NCBI GenBank assembly: GCA_029204225.1
Contig: CM055095.1
Coordinates: 26,643,312-26,707,311, forward strand
Length of the DNA: 64,000 nucleotides
DNA from: Diphasiastrum complanatum
Taxonomy: Eukaryota; Streptophyta; Lycopodiopsida; Lycopodiales; Lycopodiaceae
Direction of reading: 5' to 3'
Below the pieces are notes generated by a model. It saw only the letters and a program-made list of their open reading frames with translations. It was not told where the DNA came from and made no database searches. This document shows positions 1 through 12,103 of this stretch, one piece after another (within the stretch, counting starts at the first letter, position 1; each line of letters begins with the position of its first letter). The position numbers were made by a program, and so were the translations under genes.

Positions 1-1058
1 CTTACAACTGATGCTCAGAGAAGATGTCAAGAGTGAGGTTGTCAAGTCAAATTCATTCTCTGAGTATTCTATGTTCACTGGCAACTCTTTCGCAGACATA
101 TCGTTCTCTAAGTTATCTCCCAAGATCAACCTGCCCTCGGCAGAGGATGTGACTTTTGCTTCAGTTGAGAATCTTAAACCCCGTTCATATGTTAATTCTC
201 AAAGAAGGAACACTTGGAAAGAGTTATTTTGTTGAGGAGAAGAATTGATGGGAACTCCTGAACTAAATCTCTCATGTGTGTTGACAAAAATGTTTTTTGG
301 CATGCAGACAATTCAATTGTGTAATGTTATTCTGGTTCTGGTGTTAAATCCAAGCAGAGCTTTTTCGGTTGAATTTGATTTGTTTCTTAGAGTTGATCCT
401 TCATATCAAGCTAATTGGTATCGAATAAAAATTTCAAATTGATGTGTTTGAGGGGCTCATTAAAAGTACAACAGGTGAAGAGAAAAAACTATCATCAGAA
501 AGGGACATTGGGGGTAAGTCATTCAAATCTTACTGCCTGGATCAAATCAGCATCTAACACATGACTGATATTAGGTAAAGCAGGTAGTTGCGAAGCAGCT
601 GAATTTGCAACAACATCACATTGTATGATTGAAATTGATTCCGAGCAGTGTACGTACAGTTACTGAAATCTATGGACATAGAAGATAAAATGAGAGACAA
701 TGGTGTTGTATTGCAACTTTGAAGTCTAACTGTAAGCTCTACTCTAGTAGAAAAGAAAAAGTTGTCCTTTGTGCCACAGTCCAGAGAAAGAGGATGGTTG
801 CTATGCAGCAAAGAGGATACTAGTGCATGAGCAACAATATCCCAACTCCCCAAAAATGCAGCAGGAGCAGTTGAAGAAGCAAACATTTAACCAACTCCCC
901 TAAAGAGATTGGAAGTGAAATTTATTTTGCAAACTTTTTCTTTCGTGTCGAAAGTGCTTGGGCCAATTAAATGACCAAATACAAAGTATCATCAAATTCT
1001 CATAATATTGACATGATTGTAGGGTTGGAACATATTACAAGAAATATTGGGTCTTTGA

Positions 1059-1166
1059 GCAGAACACTCAAAAAATATGCCGAAAACAACCTGGGTTCAT
1101 TACCACTTAAGCAGAACACTCTAAAAATATGCCCAAAACAACCTGGGTTTATTCCCACTTGAGCAG
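1059..1166. repeat. Two tandem copies of a 52-bp unit
   Basis: The sequence starting gcagaacactc at 1059 repeats at 1111 with about six substitutions, and the first four bases of a third copy follow at 1163. The copies are adjacent and in direct orientation, so this is a local tandem duplication. Confidence 0.85.
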
Positions 1167-1322
1167 TAATTAAGACTATTGCATCCTTAGGAGCGAGAAA
1201 TTCTGCACTTAGTGAAAAACTTTGGCAAACCAAGAGGATTCCAAGCCACATGTTTGTGCTCATTCAGTCAGTCCAAGAGAACAAGACTGCTTTGAAAAAT
1301 GTAAGAGTGGCGACACTATTGG

Positions 1323-1476
1323 TTCCACAATATGCTTGTCATCAACAAATGGAAAGAAACAACCATGTGAAAAAAATTGTCATTGTTGCCCACAATATTT
1401 TTTCCACAATATGCTTGTCATCAACAAATGGAAAGAAACAACCATGTGAAAAAAATTGTCATTGTTGCCCACAATG
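1323..1476. repeat. Two tandem copies of a 79-bp unit
   Basis: The unit beginning ttccacaatatgcttgtc at 1323 recurs at 1402 and stays essentially identical to 1476. The near identity suggests a recent duplication compared with the older 52-bp pair 150 bp upstream. Confidence 0.9.
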
Positions 1477-1828
1477 CCTGAAAGTGAGCCAAAGCAAAAA
1501 GAGGCTCACCAAGAGGGTCATTTTGTCTAGTTCCCTGATATAGATGCATGACCAAAATACAACGGATATGCTTGGAAATGAAAAAGTTCGAATGGAGGGA
1601 ATAATTGAGCAAGAAGTCCTTGAGCTTTTGACATCTTCAAAAATGAAATTTCTAGAGATTGAGTCAGATGTGCGATTGAGGGGTGAGTTGGGAGGTCAAC
1701 TTTGTAGGTAGAGGAGGCTAGCAAGATTAAGAAAGGAGGAGCCTTTTCACTGGATTCTGGATTTTAGCAGGTGCGCGGTGGGGTGGACCACTTTCTCATA
1801 ACCACCTGTTTAACACAATGGAACTGAA

Positions 1829-2376
1829 TTAAAATGAGGATGAAAATTGTTTCGAAGCTGGAAACATATGGCATGAGCAGCCAAGCTGTATAAAAAACCC
1901 GCCCACAACAATTGGATGTATACCACCAATAGGCTTATCTAGAGCAATCAAACGTGATGTTGCAAGAATGGAAGCATTAAAATAAGGAATGTGTCCACAA
2001 GCTATGGAAGAGCAAACCTTGAAAAATAGATGAAAACCACTGGTAGAATAATCAAGAGGCAAACAATCTTATAAGTGTTCAAAAACCATTGTTGATGGGC
2101 TGTTAGAGGAGAGATGAGGACCGCGTGAAAAAGCTCTTATGAAATTAGACTCCAAAAGCATGAATTTTAGAATTAGGCTTGAAATCTTGAACAAATCAAG
2201 GAGGAGTCCATGGCTTGTGGATGAAGTTGATATAATGCTTGAATTGTAGCCGAAGATGGAATAGTAAGAGCCGAGGGAGGAAGGGCGTGAGCTACTCGTG
2301 AAGATTCCCCACTGGACTCAACATAAGGCACCACCATAACCACTGACAAAAAGGTGTAGAGATTGCGCCACCGCAC
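1829..2376 (-). pseudogene. Possible non-LTR-type reverse transcriptase relic
   Basis: Read on the minus strand, residues SRLIALDKPIGGIHPIVVG (about 1912-1968) resemble the conserved fingers motif RLIALxKPxGGxRPIAVG of LINE-type and related plant reverse transcriptases. The surrounding frame is broken by stops, and no catalytic YADD box is visible. Minus-strand peptides at 554-886 and 1527-1724 could be downstream parts of the same relic, but I see no motif to prove it. The call rests on one motif and is tentative. Confidence 0.3.
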
Positions 2377-3985
2377 TCAAATATAAGTTCAGCAGCAAAC
2401 GCATGACATTGTAGAAATTTTTTTTCTTGCAAATTCTCCTAATCTTTAGACATATAACGATGTAATTTGTTGTGAGTTTCATGGAGGAAGAGACTAATAT
2501 TCAAGGAATTGGATGTCAAACAAGTTAAAAGTAAATGCAAGGCCCTTTGAACCATCGAGATGAGTCCAGAGAAGCCCAAATGGGATGCCCCATGCCCCCA
2601 AAACATCAAGAGAGTGAACCCAATCCTAAGCTAAGGGAAAGATGATGAATGGAGAGTGTTGAGAGTAAGGCTAATAACTGAAGGCCAGCTCTCTTTACAT
2701 ATAAATGGCCATACCTAGAACACAATATATGGGTACGAGTTGACAAAGAAATTGGCACAGTACAATCGCCAATATTGTTTTGGTTGCAAGTAGAAGGGCG
2801 AAGGTGTGGGGAAGGTATGGCCGAACTGACGGAGGAGAATTATTATCAGCATTGCTTGTATAATTATGAGATCCATGATGAGCACAAGAGTACAAGTTAC
2901 TTACACCATAATAGATATTGATGTTGTAGTAATATTTAATTTCAAGCTATAAAAAAATCAGTTTTGCCAAGAACTACTGGCATTAATCAAAGTAACAGTG
3001 ATAAATTTCCAGCATTTTTTTTACTGCCTTCGATCCCAAGAACTTTCAAGGATTAGTCATGCATGCCTAACCTTTGCCTTAATCACCGAGTTGCCTAATC
3101 CAATTTGATAGTTACAGAGTGTCACATCTACATCTCCATGTCTTCTATGATATCGAGCAATAAAACTATAATATGGGAATTCATAAAATTGAAGGTCGCC
3201 TCACTAGACCTTGATTGTATTGTAAATATCTAGAGAAACACATAAACTACCATATGTGAAGATTGACGTTGATGAAGTAAAGAAGATTGGTCAAGTGGTC
3301 AATAAGATTTGACACGTTATAAATGCAAGGCCTAGTACTTGGATCTACGAGGTCATATTTTGTCTTTGATTGGCTAGCACATAAAACACCATGTTAACAA
3401 TCCCTTCTACGTACACAGAATGTTGCATTATTATGAGGCCAATTCTTTTAGAGACTAATCCATCAACCTTTCATGCTTTAAGGGGCTCTCGTTAATTTAT
3501 TTAAGTTTAATGTCACATTGATGCTAAGGGTGTTTTCACACTTGGTCACCCTATAGATTCCTTATTTCTAAATAAAGTCCTTTTCAATGTTCCATTGGTC
3601 CATTGAAAAATAAGGGCCTCCTCCATTTCATACTTGAACCCTTTGCTTATGTAAGGGCTGGTGGGTTTTTTGGACTTGGGGACCTTGCCTGCTTTGAAAG
3701 ATGGAGGGGGGTTTGTTGCGCATCATCTCACTTGCACCAAGGCCTAATAGTGAGAGGCAACAAGCAAAGGGAAATTGCCACTAGTGTGAAACCACCCTAA
3801 GAACAAAAGTACATAGTGGCTAATACACATTGAAACTTAAAGTCAAGGTTGTGCCGTTATGTTTTACCTCTAACTATGACACAAACTTTATAAGGCTTGA
3901 GCACATATTCCTTCAACATTAGATGCATGTAAATATAAAAAAGATTGTTGTTTCCACTTGTAGTAAGTATAGAAGATGTCTTTAG

Positions 3986-5002
3986 TTGAGAGTACCAAAT
4001 TTTGTTCTACACAGACTACATGCTCAATTTGGCTCATTACATCTAATAAAAGAGGCCAAGACAATGCTATCTTCCGAATTCGACATGACCGATCTGGGCG
4101 AAGCTCATTTCTGCCTTGGTATACAAATCCACAGAGACAAAAAACAAAAGTTGGTCTACATTACACAACAAAGGTACATCTACAACATGTTAGTCAAATA
4201 TAATCTGACTAATCACAAATTAGCTCTCTCACCAATGGAACCAGGTCTCAAATTGTCAAAGGACGAGTGTCCCCAAACAATTCATGAGAAGCAACAGATG
4301 CATGAGTATCCTTATCATTCTATTATAGGATCTCTTATGTACACCATGATCTGTACCAGGGCAGACATAGCTTTTGCAGTCAACTCTCTCAGTCAGTTTA
4401 TGACTAATCCTGGTGTAACACATTGGAAGGCTCTTATCAGAGTCATGAGATATCTTCGAGCTACTATGGACTTTTGCATTTGTTATGGAGCAGTCGGCAA
4501 CGACAAATTCAATTTACTCAGTGGTTACACAGATGCAAGTTGGGCAGGAGATGTAGACACTCGTAAATCCACTTTCAGATTTACATTCTTCCTTAACAAT
4601 GGTCCAATTTCCTGGAACAATCGCAAGCAATCTTCAATAACTCTATCTTCCATTGAATCAGAGTATATCGCAGCCTCTCAAGCTACAAAGGAAGCAATTT
4701 GATTGAGGAACTTACTCTTAGATATCGGTCTGAATCAATATGCTCCGATGACATTATCTTGTTATAAACAAAGTGCCATTGCTTTATCAACCAACCCTAG
4801 ATTTCATTCTAGGAGTAAGCACATTCAACTGAAGTATCATTTCATTAGAAGCAAAGTTCTAAACGAAGAGGTCAGATTGCAGTATTGTAGAACGCAAGAT
4901 GTGACAACAAATATTTTTACCAAAGCATTAAATTTGGAAGCACACAGAAGATTCTGTGTAGAACTAAGTTTGAAGGTCAAGGCATTCAAGGATTCAGATT
5001 AA
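3986..5002 (+). pseudogene. E1 copia reverse transcriptase C-terminus and RNase H
   Basis: The frame opens in the segment that normally follows YVDD (FDMTDLGEAHFCLGI). It passes through the conserved YHSIIGSLMY and THWKALIRVMRYL blocks, then RNase H with TDASWAGD (first catalytic Asp) and SIESEY (catalytic Glu). A single in-frame TGA at 4700-4702 stands where relatives have Trp (KEAIW). The same frame then continues to a natural stop at 5002. The next RNase H box, normally CDNQSA, reads CYKQSA, so a catalytic Asp is lost. The frame is otherwise well preserved. RNase H would remove RNA from the RNA/DNA hybrid during retrotransposition. This copy is dead and lacks the polymerase core. Confidence 0.9.
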
Positions 5003-5490
5003 GGATCGGTTTTAATCCTCATCCATTGTTTATCCAATTCTGCAAATTTTCTTGTGTCTTTATACAGTCTGTAGATTTACAAGTGTTTTTACACAGTCTG
5101 CAGAAATACATGGAGTTTGACAAGAGTGTCGCATTTTTCACCTGTCAAGAATCTTGTGTAAAGAATGCAGAGTTGCATTTTTCGCATTTTTCAAAGTGCC
5201 TCCAATGTTAAGGAAATGACTCTAGCAAAGTGTGAAGCGACCCTAAATGACATTTAAGGACACTATCGGGTTTTTTGCAAAAAATTGACACTGTCGTCTT
5301 TTTGCGACACTGTCGCCTGTGGCAATTTTAGTTCATTTATGCAGAGTGACGGTTTTAGTTCATTTACACAAACAGACTGTTTATGACCAATTGTCATCGC
5401 TTATCAACAATCAATTTTTGAGAAGGAACTGGATGAATGCCAGTGGACACCAGCCAACTGGCAATCGCATTTGATGACCTAATTGCATAG

Positions 5491-5499
5491 TATATATAG
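5491..5499 (+). promoter_or_regulatory. TATA box of the E1 LTR promoter
   Basis: The sequence tatatatag lies in the LTR about 50 bp upstream of the CT tract, where the U3/R promoter of a copia LTR is expected. If so, the (CT)n tract would lie at the start of the transcribed R region. That is an inference. Confidence 0.5.
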
Positions 5500-5546
5500 T
5501 TGTTCATATTCATATAGTTTTACGAAGTTTAGCAAGCATTTGAATA

Positions 5547-5688
<142 letters not shown>

Positions 5689-5943
5689 CCAAGCCTGTGA
5701 GCTTGAACACTCCTGAGCATTCTAGATCACTTCTTAGAGTTGTTTAGAGATTGCTATTGCGCTTACTGCTTATCAACATTGCGCTTAATTCAGACTTTCA
5801 TTTTAGCCGTTCAGAAATAGCTTAGAGTATGCGGCTTTGATCCACAACTTATTGTACTCATTCACTTCTGTTTCGTTTTCATAATGAATCAATACTATCT
5901 TTTATTGCGTTCAGGTTCGTATCAGAATGTTTGCATTTTTGTA

Positions 5944-6027
5944 GTTCTTTGCAACTAATTATTTGTCTGGAGTTCTTCGCGACTAATTATTTGTCTAGTG
6001 ATTCACGACAAATTATTTGTCTGATAA
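5944..6027. repeat. Three tandem copies of a ~28-bp unit in the E1 LTR
   Basis: The core aattatttgtct recurs three times, each preceded by a variant of ttcttcgcgact. The C2 LTRs carry a related motif (acaaataattcttc on the minus strand), so the unit belongs to the LTR family and is not random. Confidence 0.75.
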
Positions 6028-6500
6028 TTCAATGCATTATTGTTTGGCTACGTAATCACTATGGTACTGATGATTTCAAAGCTAGTTACTATAAGATCAA
6101 ACATGATTTCTATCACTATTGTTTTGTTCAAAATTGATAGGCATAGTCATGCATGAAGAAAGAAAAAGATAGCCTATTCTGCTGCGCACGATAAGTTTTC
6201 TTTCTTGTCATACGAATTTTTTTTATTCGAGTTCGTTTCTTTTCGAGTTCAACGTATCTTTCGCATACCTCTTTTCGACAGTCTTCACACGTGTGAATGT
6301 ACCTTTTGTGAGTGATTTCAGCTAGTCTAGTCAAATTTGCTACATTTGATATTTTGCAATTTTGTGTATAGAATGGTCATTAAATGCTATTTTTAAATCC
6401 ACATGTGTGAAATACAGTGGCTTATTATTTTTGTATGGACAACAACTTTATTTTATGTTTTGGTTGATGTTGATCAAGATCTATTAGAAAGTTGCATCTC

Positions 6501-6505
6501 ATTCA
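6501..6505. other. C2 target-site duplication, left copy
   Basis: attca directly before the TGTTGG end. The matching copy is at 11979-11983. Confidence 0.95.
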
Positions 6506-7570
6506 TGTTGGAGAAAGAGGGTGTTTCGTTTGTGAGAAACGAAAAATAGCTCTAAAGAAAGACGAACACGAACGAGAAACAAAACTTGAACAAGAAACGG
6601 AACTCAAACGAAAAGTGTTCGTGCGCAGCAGATTGAGCTATATGACTCTTTCCCTAGGCATGACTACGCTTATCAGAACGAACATAACGTTAGTGATAAA
6701 AATCACGGTCGCTCTGATTACGTAGCCAAACATTGATTCATAAAGCACCAGAAGAATTATTTGTCGGCGAAGAGCTAGACTGAGCTCGAATGATAATCAG
6801 TCGCGAATGATTTGCGAAAGACAAGACTAAAGATTAGTCGTGCTAAAATAGATTACCAAATTGAGCAACTAGAAAGTTAGACAGAAAGAAGAATAAGTGT
6901 AGCAATATTGACACAGATGCGGCGAAACCACGTGCTCTACGAAGCTAATTCAATCTGTAAAGGAATGAAATCTTATTACTGACAATAAAGAATCAATGCA
7001 CAAGACATCTACTTCATCTATTTCTGATAAGCTTCTAATGCTAAATTTACACACACTTGATCTTCAATCTCTTAATCAACGATCAATCAGTCAATCTGAA
7101 TACACAAATGGTATTCAATATATATACATATTGTTATAGGTGTGCAGATGAAGAAAGTACAGAGTGTGTGTGCTGTCTGTAGGAGATCATGGGTGGCTGT
7201 AGTTGTTGTCAAGTCTATTAGCACAGTTGCATGGGGAGAGCGTGAAAAGAGTGAAACGTCAACCTTTGCTGAAGTGAACGTTGGTGAAGATGTGAAAAAT
7301 ACGTCACTTTGATGAATTTCCTTAGGATTTGATTTACAGGGTGCCTTTGTTTTCTGGGGCACCTTTGGCATTTTGTAAGATGGTGTCGCCTTTTTCGCTT
7401 GTCACCAAAACACATGTAAAAACACAGTGTCGCGATTCTTTCGCCTTTTCTTTGCCTGTGAGAAATTTACATGTAAATATGCAGACTGCACGACAACGTG
7501 AGTAAAAATGTAGCATGAATGGAGGCTAATTAAAATGGGATTGAGGAGAGTAGAGGAAACAAATCCAACA
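6506..7570 (-). repeat. C2 3' LTR
   Basis: 1,065 bp, homologous to 10831-11978. On the minus strand the TATA box lies at about 7119-7127. The two LTRs differ by scattered substitutions and by insertions: the right LTR has roughly 80 bp extra around 11240-11335. This points to some age since insertion. Confidence 0.95.
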
Positions 7571-7582
7571 CCCCCCCCTTAA
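7571..7582 (-). promoter_or_regulatory. C2 polypurine tract
   Basis: On the minus strand a run aaggggggggg lies directly before the 3' LTR TG. This is the plus-strand primer site of reverse transcription. It immediately follows the RNase H stop. Confidence 0.9.
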
Positions 7583-8558
7583 TTTGGATCTGTGAATGCC
7601 TTGATCTTCAAACTAAGCAATGCACAAAATTTGTTGTGTGCATTAACACTGAGTGCTTTTGTGAATATGTCTGCAACCATGTCCTGCGTTCTGCAGTACG
7701 TTAAGCTTGTCTCCTTGTTGAGAACCTTGCCCCTGATGTAGTAATGTCTTATTTCAATGCGCTTACTCCTAGAGTGAGATCTAGGGTTGGCTGATAAGGC
7801 AATAGCACTCTGATTATCACAGAACAACATAGTAGGGCTGTACTGATTCAGATTAATGTCTAACAATAAATTTCTCAACCAAAATGCTTCCTTAATAAAT
7901 TGAGAAACAACAATGTATTCTGTTTTTATAGAGAAAAGTGCGATAGAGGTTTGCTTACAACTGTTCCATGAGATAGGACCGCCATTGAAGAAGAATGTAA
8001 AGCCAGATGTAGATTTATGATTGTCTACATCTCCTCCCCAGGTTGCATCAGAATAACCATTGAGCTGATGAAGATTGTCGTTGCTGACATCTCCATAGCA
8101 GATGCACTGATCCATGGTAGCTCGAATATATCTCATGACTCTTATGAGAGCCTTCCAATGGGTAATGCCAGGAATAGCCATATATTGGTTGAGTGAGCTT
8201 ATTGCAAAGGAAATATATGGTCTTGTACAGACCATTGCGTACATGAGAGATCCAAGTATCGATCGATAAGGATACTCTCTCATCTGCTCCTCTTTATGCG
8301 CACTTGGCTTGATCTTCTGGGAAGATTCGACTAACAAACCACTCCTGGGATTTGTTGCTGGTTAGCAGCAACATCTTCGTCTGATTTGTTGTCACAAAGT
8401 GGGTCGACAATAGACACGCCTGAGCCAGAGGCTCGGACGGTCGCGTTAATGGCAGGTGATGAAGGTTCACCTAGAGCAATATCCTTGCCTTTGAGGTCAA
8501 CGAACCGATCCTCGATAAAGACTATATCCCAACTATATTTGCTGGGTATTAGGATCAT
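7579..8558 (-). pseudogene. C2 pol linker fused to RNase H (reverse transcriptase core deleted)
   Basis: From 8558 to about 8335 the minus strand encodes the acidic/Ser-rich linker that normally separates integrase and reverse transcriptase. At about 8335 it jumps to the end of reverse transcriptase (KIKPSAHKEEQMREYPYRS, GSLMYAMVCTRP) and then RNase H (GYSDATWGGD, SIKTEY, CDNQSAIALS). About 250 residues are absent, including the YVDD catalytic box. The RNase H frame 7579-8337 is open to a natural stop beside the polypurine tract. The first catalytic Asp, the Glu and CDNQSA are present, so the RNase H fold could be intact, but without a polymerase it cannot support copying. Confidence 0.9.
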
Positions 8559-8559
8559 A

Positions 8560-9185
8560 CAACTTGTAAGTATTATCAGATGAAGTATATCCGATCAGGA
8601 TGGTCTTGAGACCTTGGAAGTCCAATATCTTCCTCGTGTCTTTTGGGATCTACGTGTAGACAATACACCCAAAGACTCTTAGGTTCTTCAAAGAAGGCCT
8701 AGAGCCTGTCCACACCTCGTGGGGTGTCTTGCCTGAGAGGGCCTTGGTTGAACATCTGTTTTGGACGTAAGCTGTAGTGGAGACAACTTCAGCCCAGAAT
8801 CTTTTAGGCAACGATGCATGTGCTAGCATACATTTGGTAGATTCAACCAGGGTACGGTTCTTCCTCTTGGCTAAGCCATTAGACTGAGGACTGTAAGGAG
8901 TGATGAATTGTTGCTCAATGCCTTGGCTTTGGCAGTACTCCTTAAACTCGATAGAGATATATCTCCACCGTTGTATGACCTTAGAGTCTTGATCGTCCGT
9001 CCAGTCTCCTTTTTTGCATGCTCCCTAAAGATTTTGAAACAGCTGAAGGCTTCTGATTTCTTCTTTATAAAATACACCAAAGTCCTCTTGGAAAATTCAT
9101 CAATAAACGCTATAAAATACTTGGCATCCTTCAGCGAAGGATTTTTCATCGGACCACAAATGTTTGAATGTACAACATCTAGCAA
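8560..9185 (-). pseudogene. C2 integrase core, frameshifted
   Basis: The minus strand reads LDVVHSNICGPM, then FIDEFSKRTLVYFIKKKSEAF, RSYNGG, SNGLAKRKNRT and the C-terminal block HEVWTGSRPSLKNLRVFGC. Against the copia integrase pattern the first catalytic Asp (HSDxCGP) is Asn, the second (RSDNGG) is Tyr and the Glu (NGxxERKNR) is Lys. A frameshift near 8960 and a stop near 8685 add to the damage. An intact integrase would insert the cDNA into the host genome. This one cannot. Confidence 0.88.
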
Positions 9186-9196
9186 TTCTCTAGCAA

Positions 9197-9982
9197 CTAG
9201 AGGATTGATATAAATGGTTTTCTAGTCTGTTTACCAACTAGATAGTCTTGATATACATGTAAATTGACTTTTTTGCGAGGATAGTTGAGATCAAGAACAA
9301 TAGATTGTCTAGACATTTGTTGTAAAGCAGCATGATTCAAATGACCAAGTCTATAATGCCAAAATAAACTTTTATTTGAATGAATAGAAGTACTGAGAGC
9401 CTGACTAGAGGCAAAAAAGCAATGACTTAATTTATACAAATATCCATGTCTCTTTCCGAGTGCTAGGATCTTGCATGTCCTATCAACTAGTTTACATTGA
9501 TCACATTCGAATTCTACTCTATGTCCTAGATCTGTGATCCTGCTTACAGAGAGCAGATTCGTAGATAAATTTGGTACATACAGGACTTTAGAGAGTAGCT
9601 TAGACTGATCATTTTCAAAGCTTAATCTTACAGTGCCTCCACCTTTAATAGCTTGTGTGCTATTGTTGCCAAGGTGAACAAATTTTTGGGTACTGTAAGG
9701 TGTATAGGGCTCGAAACAGCCAATGAGGCTAGTCATGTGCTGAGTGGCTCCGGAATCTAGGAACCAAGAACTGTCGCCGGATGCTCCTTGATAGCTGATC
9801 ATGAAGGCATCATGATTCGCTTCTTGAATAGGTTGTGGAGCTTCTACAGTTGCATTTGCCACTTGATTCGATTGCCCCTTGTTGTTATTCTTCACTTGCT
9901 GTATCTGGCAGTCTTGAATTTTGTGGTTGTTTCGCTTGTAGTATCTGCAAAATAGCTTCTTCTTTGTCTGCGGATTCAACAA
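9197..9982 (-). pseudogene. C2 zinc knuckle, protease and pre-integrase region
   Basis: The frame begins with a gag zinc knuckle in which the second Cys is Tyr (CRYYKRNNHKIQDC where CX2CX4HX4C is expected). Next comes the aspartic protease active site WFLDSGATQHM and the conserved VPNLSTNLLSVSRI strand. The GAG-pre-integrase HHCC domain follows with LFWHYRLGHLN, but the later CxxC is altered (VYQDYLVGKQ). The frame is shared with gag upstream, as expected for a single copia polyprotein. Confidence 0.9.
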
Positions 9983-10042
9983 TTCTTTATGTTATACTGG
10001 TTTCTGGTCTAGCTTTGATTGCTTCAGGCCTTTCTTCTTCTT

Positions 10043-10600
10043 CTACTTAGTTGTGCTCTTGTTGGTGTATAAGGTGTGAGAATCAGCTGAGGAACTTGAG
10101 GCTTCGTTCCTCCTCGTGTCTTCCTGCAACAACATAGTAATGACTCTCGAAAGAGTCAATTCTGGATGAGTTATAATGATAATCACCCAGCTATCGTATG
10201 AGCTTGGCAAGCTTGTAAGCAGTTGCATTACTGCGTCTTGATTGTCTATGACAGATCCGACAATTGCCATTTGCCTTAGCAGGTTCTTGAATTGATTGAT
10301 GTGATTTTGCAGAGAATCACCATTCGCCATATTGAGGGAGTAGAATTTCTTCCTGAGATGTAGCTTGGAAGCTATGTCTCGCACTTCGTATAGTGTGCTC
10401 AAGATGTCCTAGACTTCTTTTGATGTCTGGGCCTCGGATACATGGCCGATATGAGTATCCGTGATGTTGAGGATGATTAGCGCGAAAGCTTTTCCATCCT
10501 TCAGCTTCCATCTGGCGATTGCTACATCATCTGCTTCGGGTTTCCCTTCTGCACCTATAACAACGTCATACAATTTTTTAGCCATTACTACAGTTTTCAT
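10043..10600 (-). pseudogene. C2 gag (UBN2-type nucleocapsid precursor)
   Basis: The minus-strand frame carries the copia gag core: STLYEVRDIASKLHLRKKFYSL, then HINQFKNLLRQMAIVG, LLTSLPSSYDSW and the LSRVITMLLQED motif. An in-frame TAG at about 10409 replaces the Trp of the AKEAWDIL block. Two further stops separate this part from the zinc knuckle, all in the same frame. Gag would form the cytoplasmic virus-like particle. Close relatives in this window are E3 gag (12705) and E7 (62660). Confidence 0.9.
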
Positions 10601-10818
10601 CTTAAATTTTCACAGATGGTAATTGGCTCCATCAAGCTTGTCCATGATAGGACTGGCTTTCCCTTGGAAATCCATGTGAAAGAATTACTCTAAGTGATAG
10701 GAAAATCTATCAGTGACTTAAGTATGAAAATCTGATACAGAATTACAGAACAAGAATACAATTACTCTATCGGCTAGTAGAGTCTTGTACTGTGGAAGCT
10801 TATCAGGCTATGAAAATA

Positions 10819-10830
10819 GCTCTGATACCA
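10819..10830 (-). promoter_or_regulatory. C2 primer binding site
   Basis: On the minus strand tggtatcagagc abuts the end of the 5' LTR. It is complementary to the 3' end of plant initiator tRNA-Met, the standard copia primer. Confidence 0.95.
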
Positions 10831-11978
10831 TGTTGGAGAAAGAGGGTGTGTTGTGTGTGAGAAATGAAAAATAGCTCTAAAAGAAAGACGAACACGAACG
10901 AGAAACGAAACTTGAATAAGAAACAAAACTCGAACAAAAAGTGTTTGTGCACAGCGAAATGAGCTATATGACTCTTTCCCTAAGCATGACTACGCCTATA
11001 AGAACGAACAAAAAATTAGTGATGGAAATCATGGTCGCTCTGATTATGTAACCAAACATTGATTAATAAAGCACCAAAAGAATTATTTGTCGTAAATGAT
11101 TCACGAAGAGCTAGACTGAGCTCGACTGATAATCAGTCGTGAATGATTCACGAAAGACAAGACTAAATATTAGTCGTGCTAAAACAGATTACCAAATTGA
11201 GCAACTAGAAAGTCAGATATAAAGAAGAATAAGCGTAGCAATTTTGACACAGTACTGAATGCAAAACAGAGAGCTGTTATCAGATTAAGTATATCAAATA
11301 TACATGTCAATAGAGCACAAGACAATAGCGGGCGAAACCACGTGCTCTACGAAGCTAATTCAATTTGTAAAGGAATGAAACCTTATTACTGACAATAAAA
11401 AATCAACGCACTAGGCATCTACTTTGTCTATCTCTGATAAGCTTCTAATGCTAAATTTACACACACTTGATTTTCAATCTCTTAATCAACGATCAATCAG
11501 TCAATCTGAATACACAAATGGTATTCAGTATATATACATATTGTTATAGGTGTGCAGATGAAGAAAGTCCAGAGTGGATGTGTTGTTTGTAGGAGATCGT
11601 GGGTGGCTGCAGTTGTTGTCAAGTCTGTTAGCGCAGTTGCATGGGGAGAGCGTGAAAAGGGTGCAATGTCAGCCTTTGATGAATTGAACGTTGGTGAAGA
11701 TGTGAAAAATGCGTCACTCTGATGAATTTCCTTAGGATTTGATTTACAGGGTGCCTTTGTTTTCTGGGGCACCTTTGGCATTTTGTAAGACGGTGTCACC
11801 TTTTTTGCCTGTCACCAAAACACGTGTAAAAACACAGTGTCACGATTCTTTCGTCTTTCCTTCGCCTGTGAGAATTTACATGTAAATATGCAGACTGCGC
11901 AACAATGTGAGTAAAAATGCAGCATGAACGGAGGCAGATTAAATGGGATTTACAAGAGTAGAGGAAACAAATCCAACA
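10831..11978 (-). repeat. C2 5' LTR
   Basis: 1,148 bp, TGTTGG...CCAACA, followed on the plus strand by the attca duplication. It is homologous to 6506-7570. Confidence 0.95.
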
Positions 11979-12091
11979 ATTCATAGTGTAGATGTTGGTT
12001 TTTCTACATTGGCAAGATTGGTGATTTGTTGTCTTTCTAATCCAAGATCATCTTATGGATTTGGATCTTAATTGATCTGAAATCTTTCACA

Positions 12092-12103
12092 TGGTATCAG
12101 AGC
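12092..12103 (+). promoter_or_regulatory. E3 primer binding site
   Basis: tggtatcagagc directly after an LTR end reading tctttcaca. It shows that a plus-strand copia element starts here. Confidence 0.85.

Larger units (their letters stand above)
1..3960. other. Degraded intergenic DNA without an intact gene
   Basis: No reading frame longer than about 110 codons is open here, and none shows a convincing domain on its own. Two short tandem duplications and a weak reverse-transcriptase-like relic are listed separately. From about 2400 to 3960 I see only AT-rich sequence with stops in all frames and no recognisable repeat end. Confidence 0.6.
6506..11978 (-). mobile_element. C2: LTR-bounded copia element with an internal deletion
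   Basis: A minus-strand Ty1-copia element with both LTRs (TGTTGG...CCAACA), a 5-bp target duplication attca at 6501-6505 and 11979-11983, a primer site next to the right LTR and a G-rich polypurine tract next to the left LTR. The internal region is only 3,260 bp, about 1-1.5 kb shorter than a full copia gag-pol. The missing part is the reverse transcriptase fingers and palm. It carries stops and frameshifts, and all three integrase catalytic residues are changed, so any recent mobility must have been in trans. Confidence 0.95.
6406..12091 (+). repeat. E3 5' LTR, split by element C2
   Basis: The left part is 6406-6505 and the right part 11984-12091, giving a short LTR of about 208 bp once C2 and one target duplication are removed. 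The ends form an inverted repeat, TGTGAAA at 6406 and TTTCACA ending at 12091. A tggtatcagagc primer site follows directly at 12092. The gap of nearly 5.5 kb is explained exactly by C2. Confidence 0.7.
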
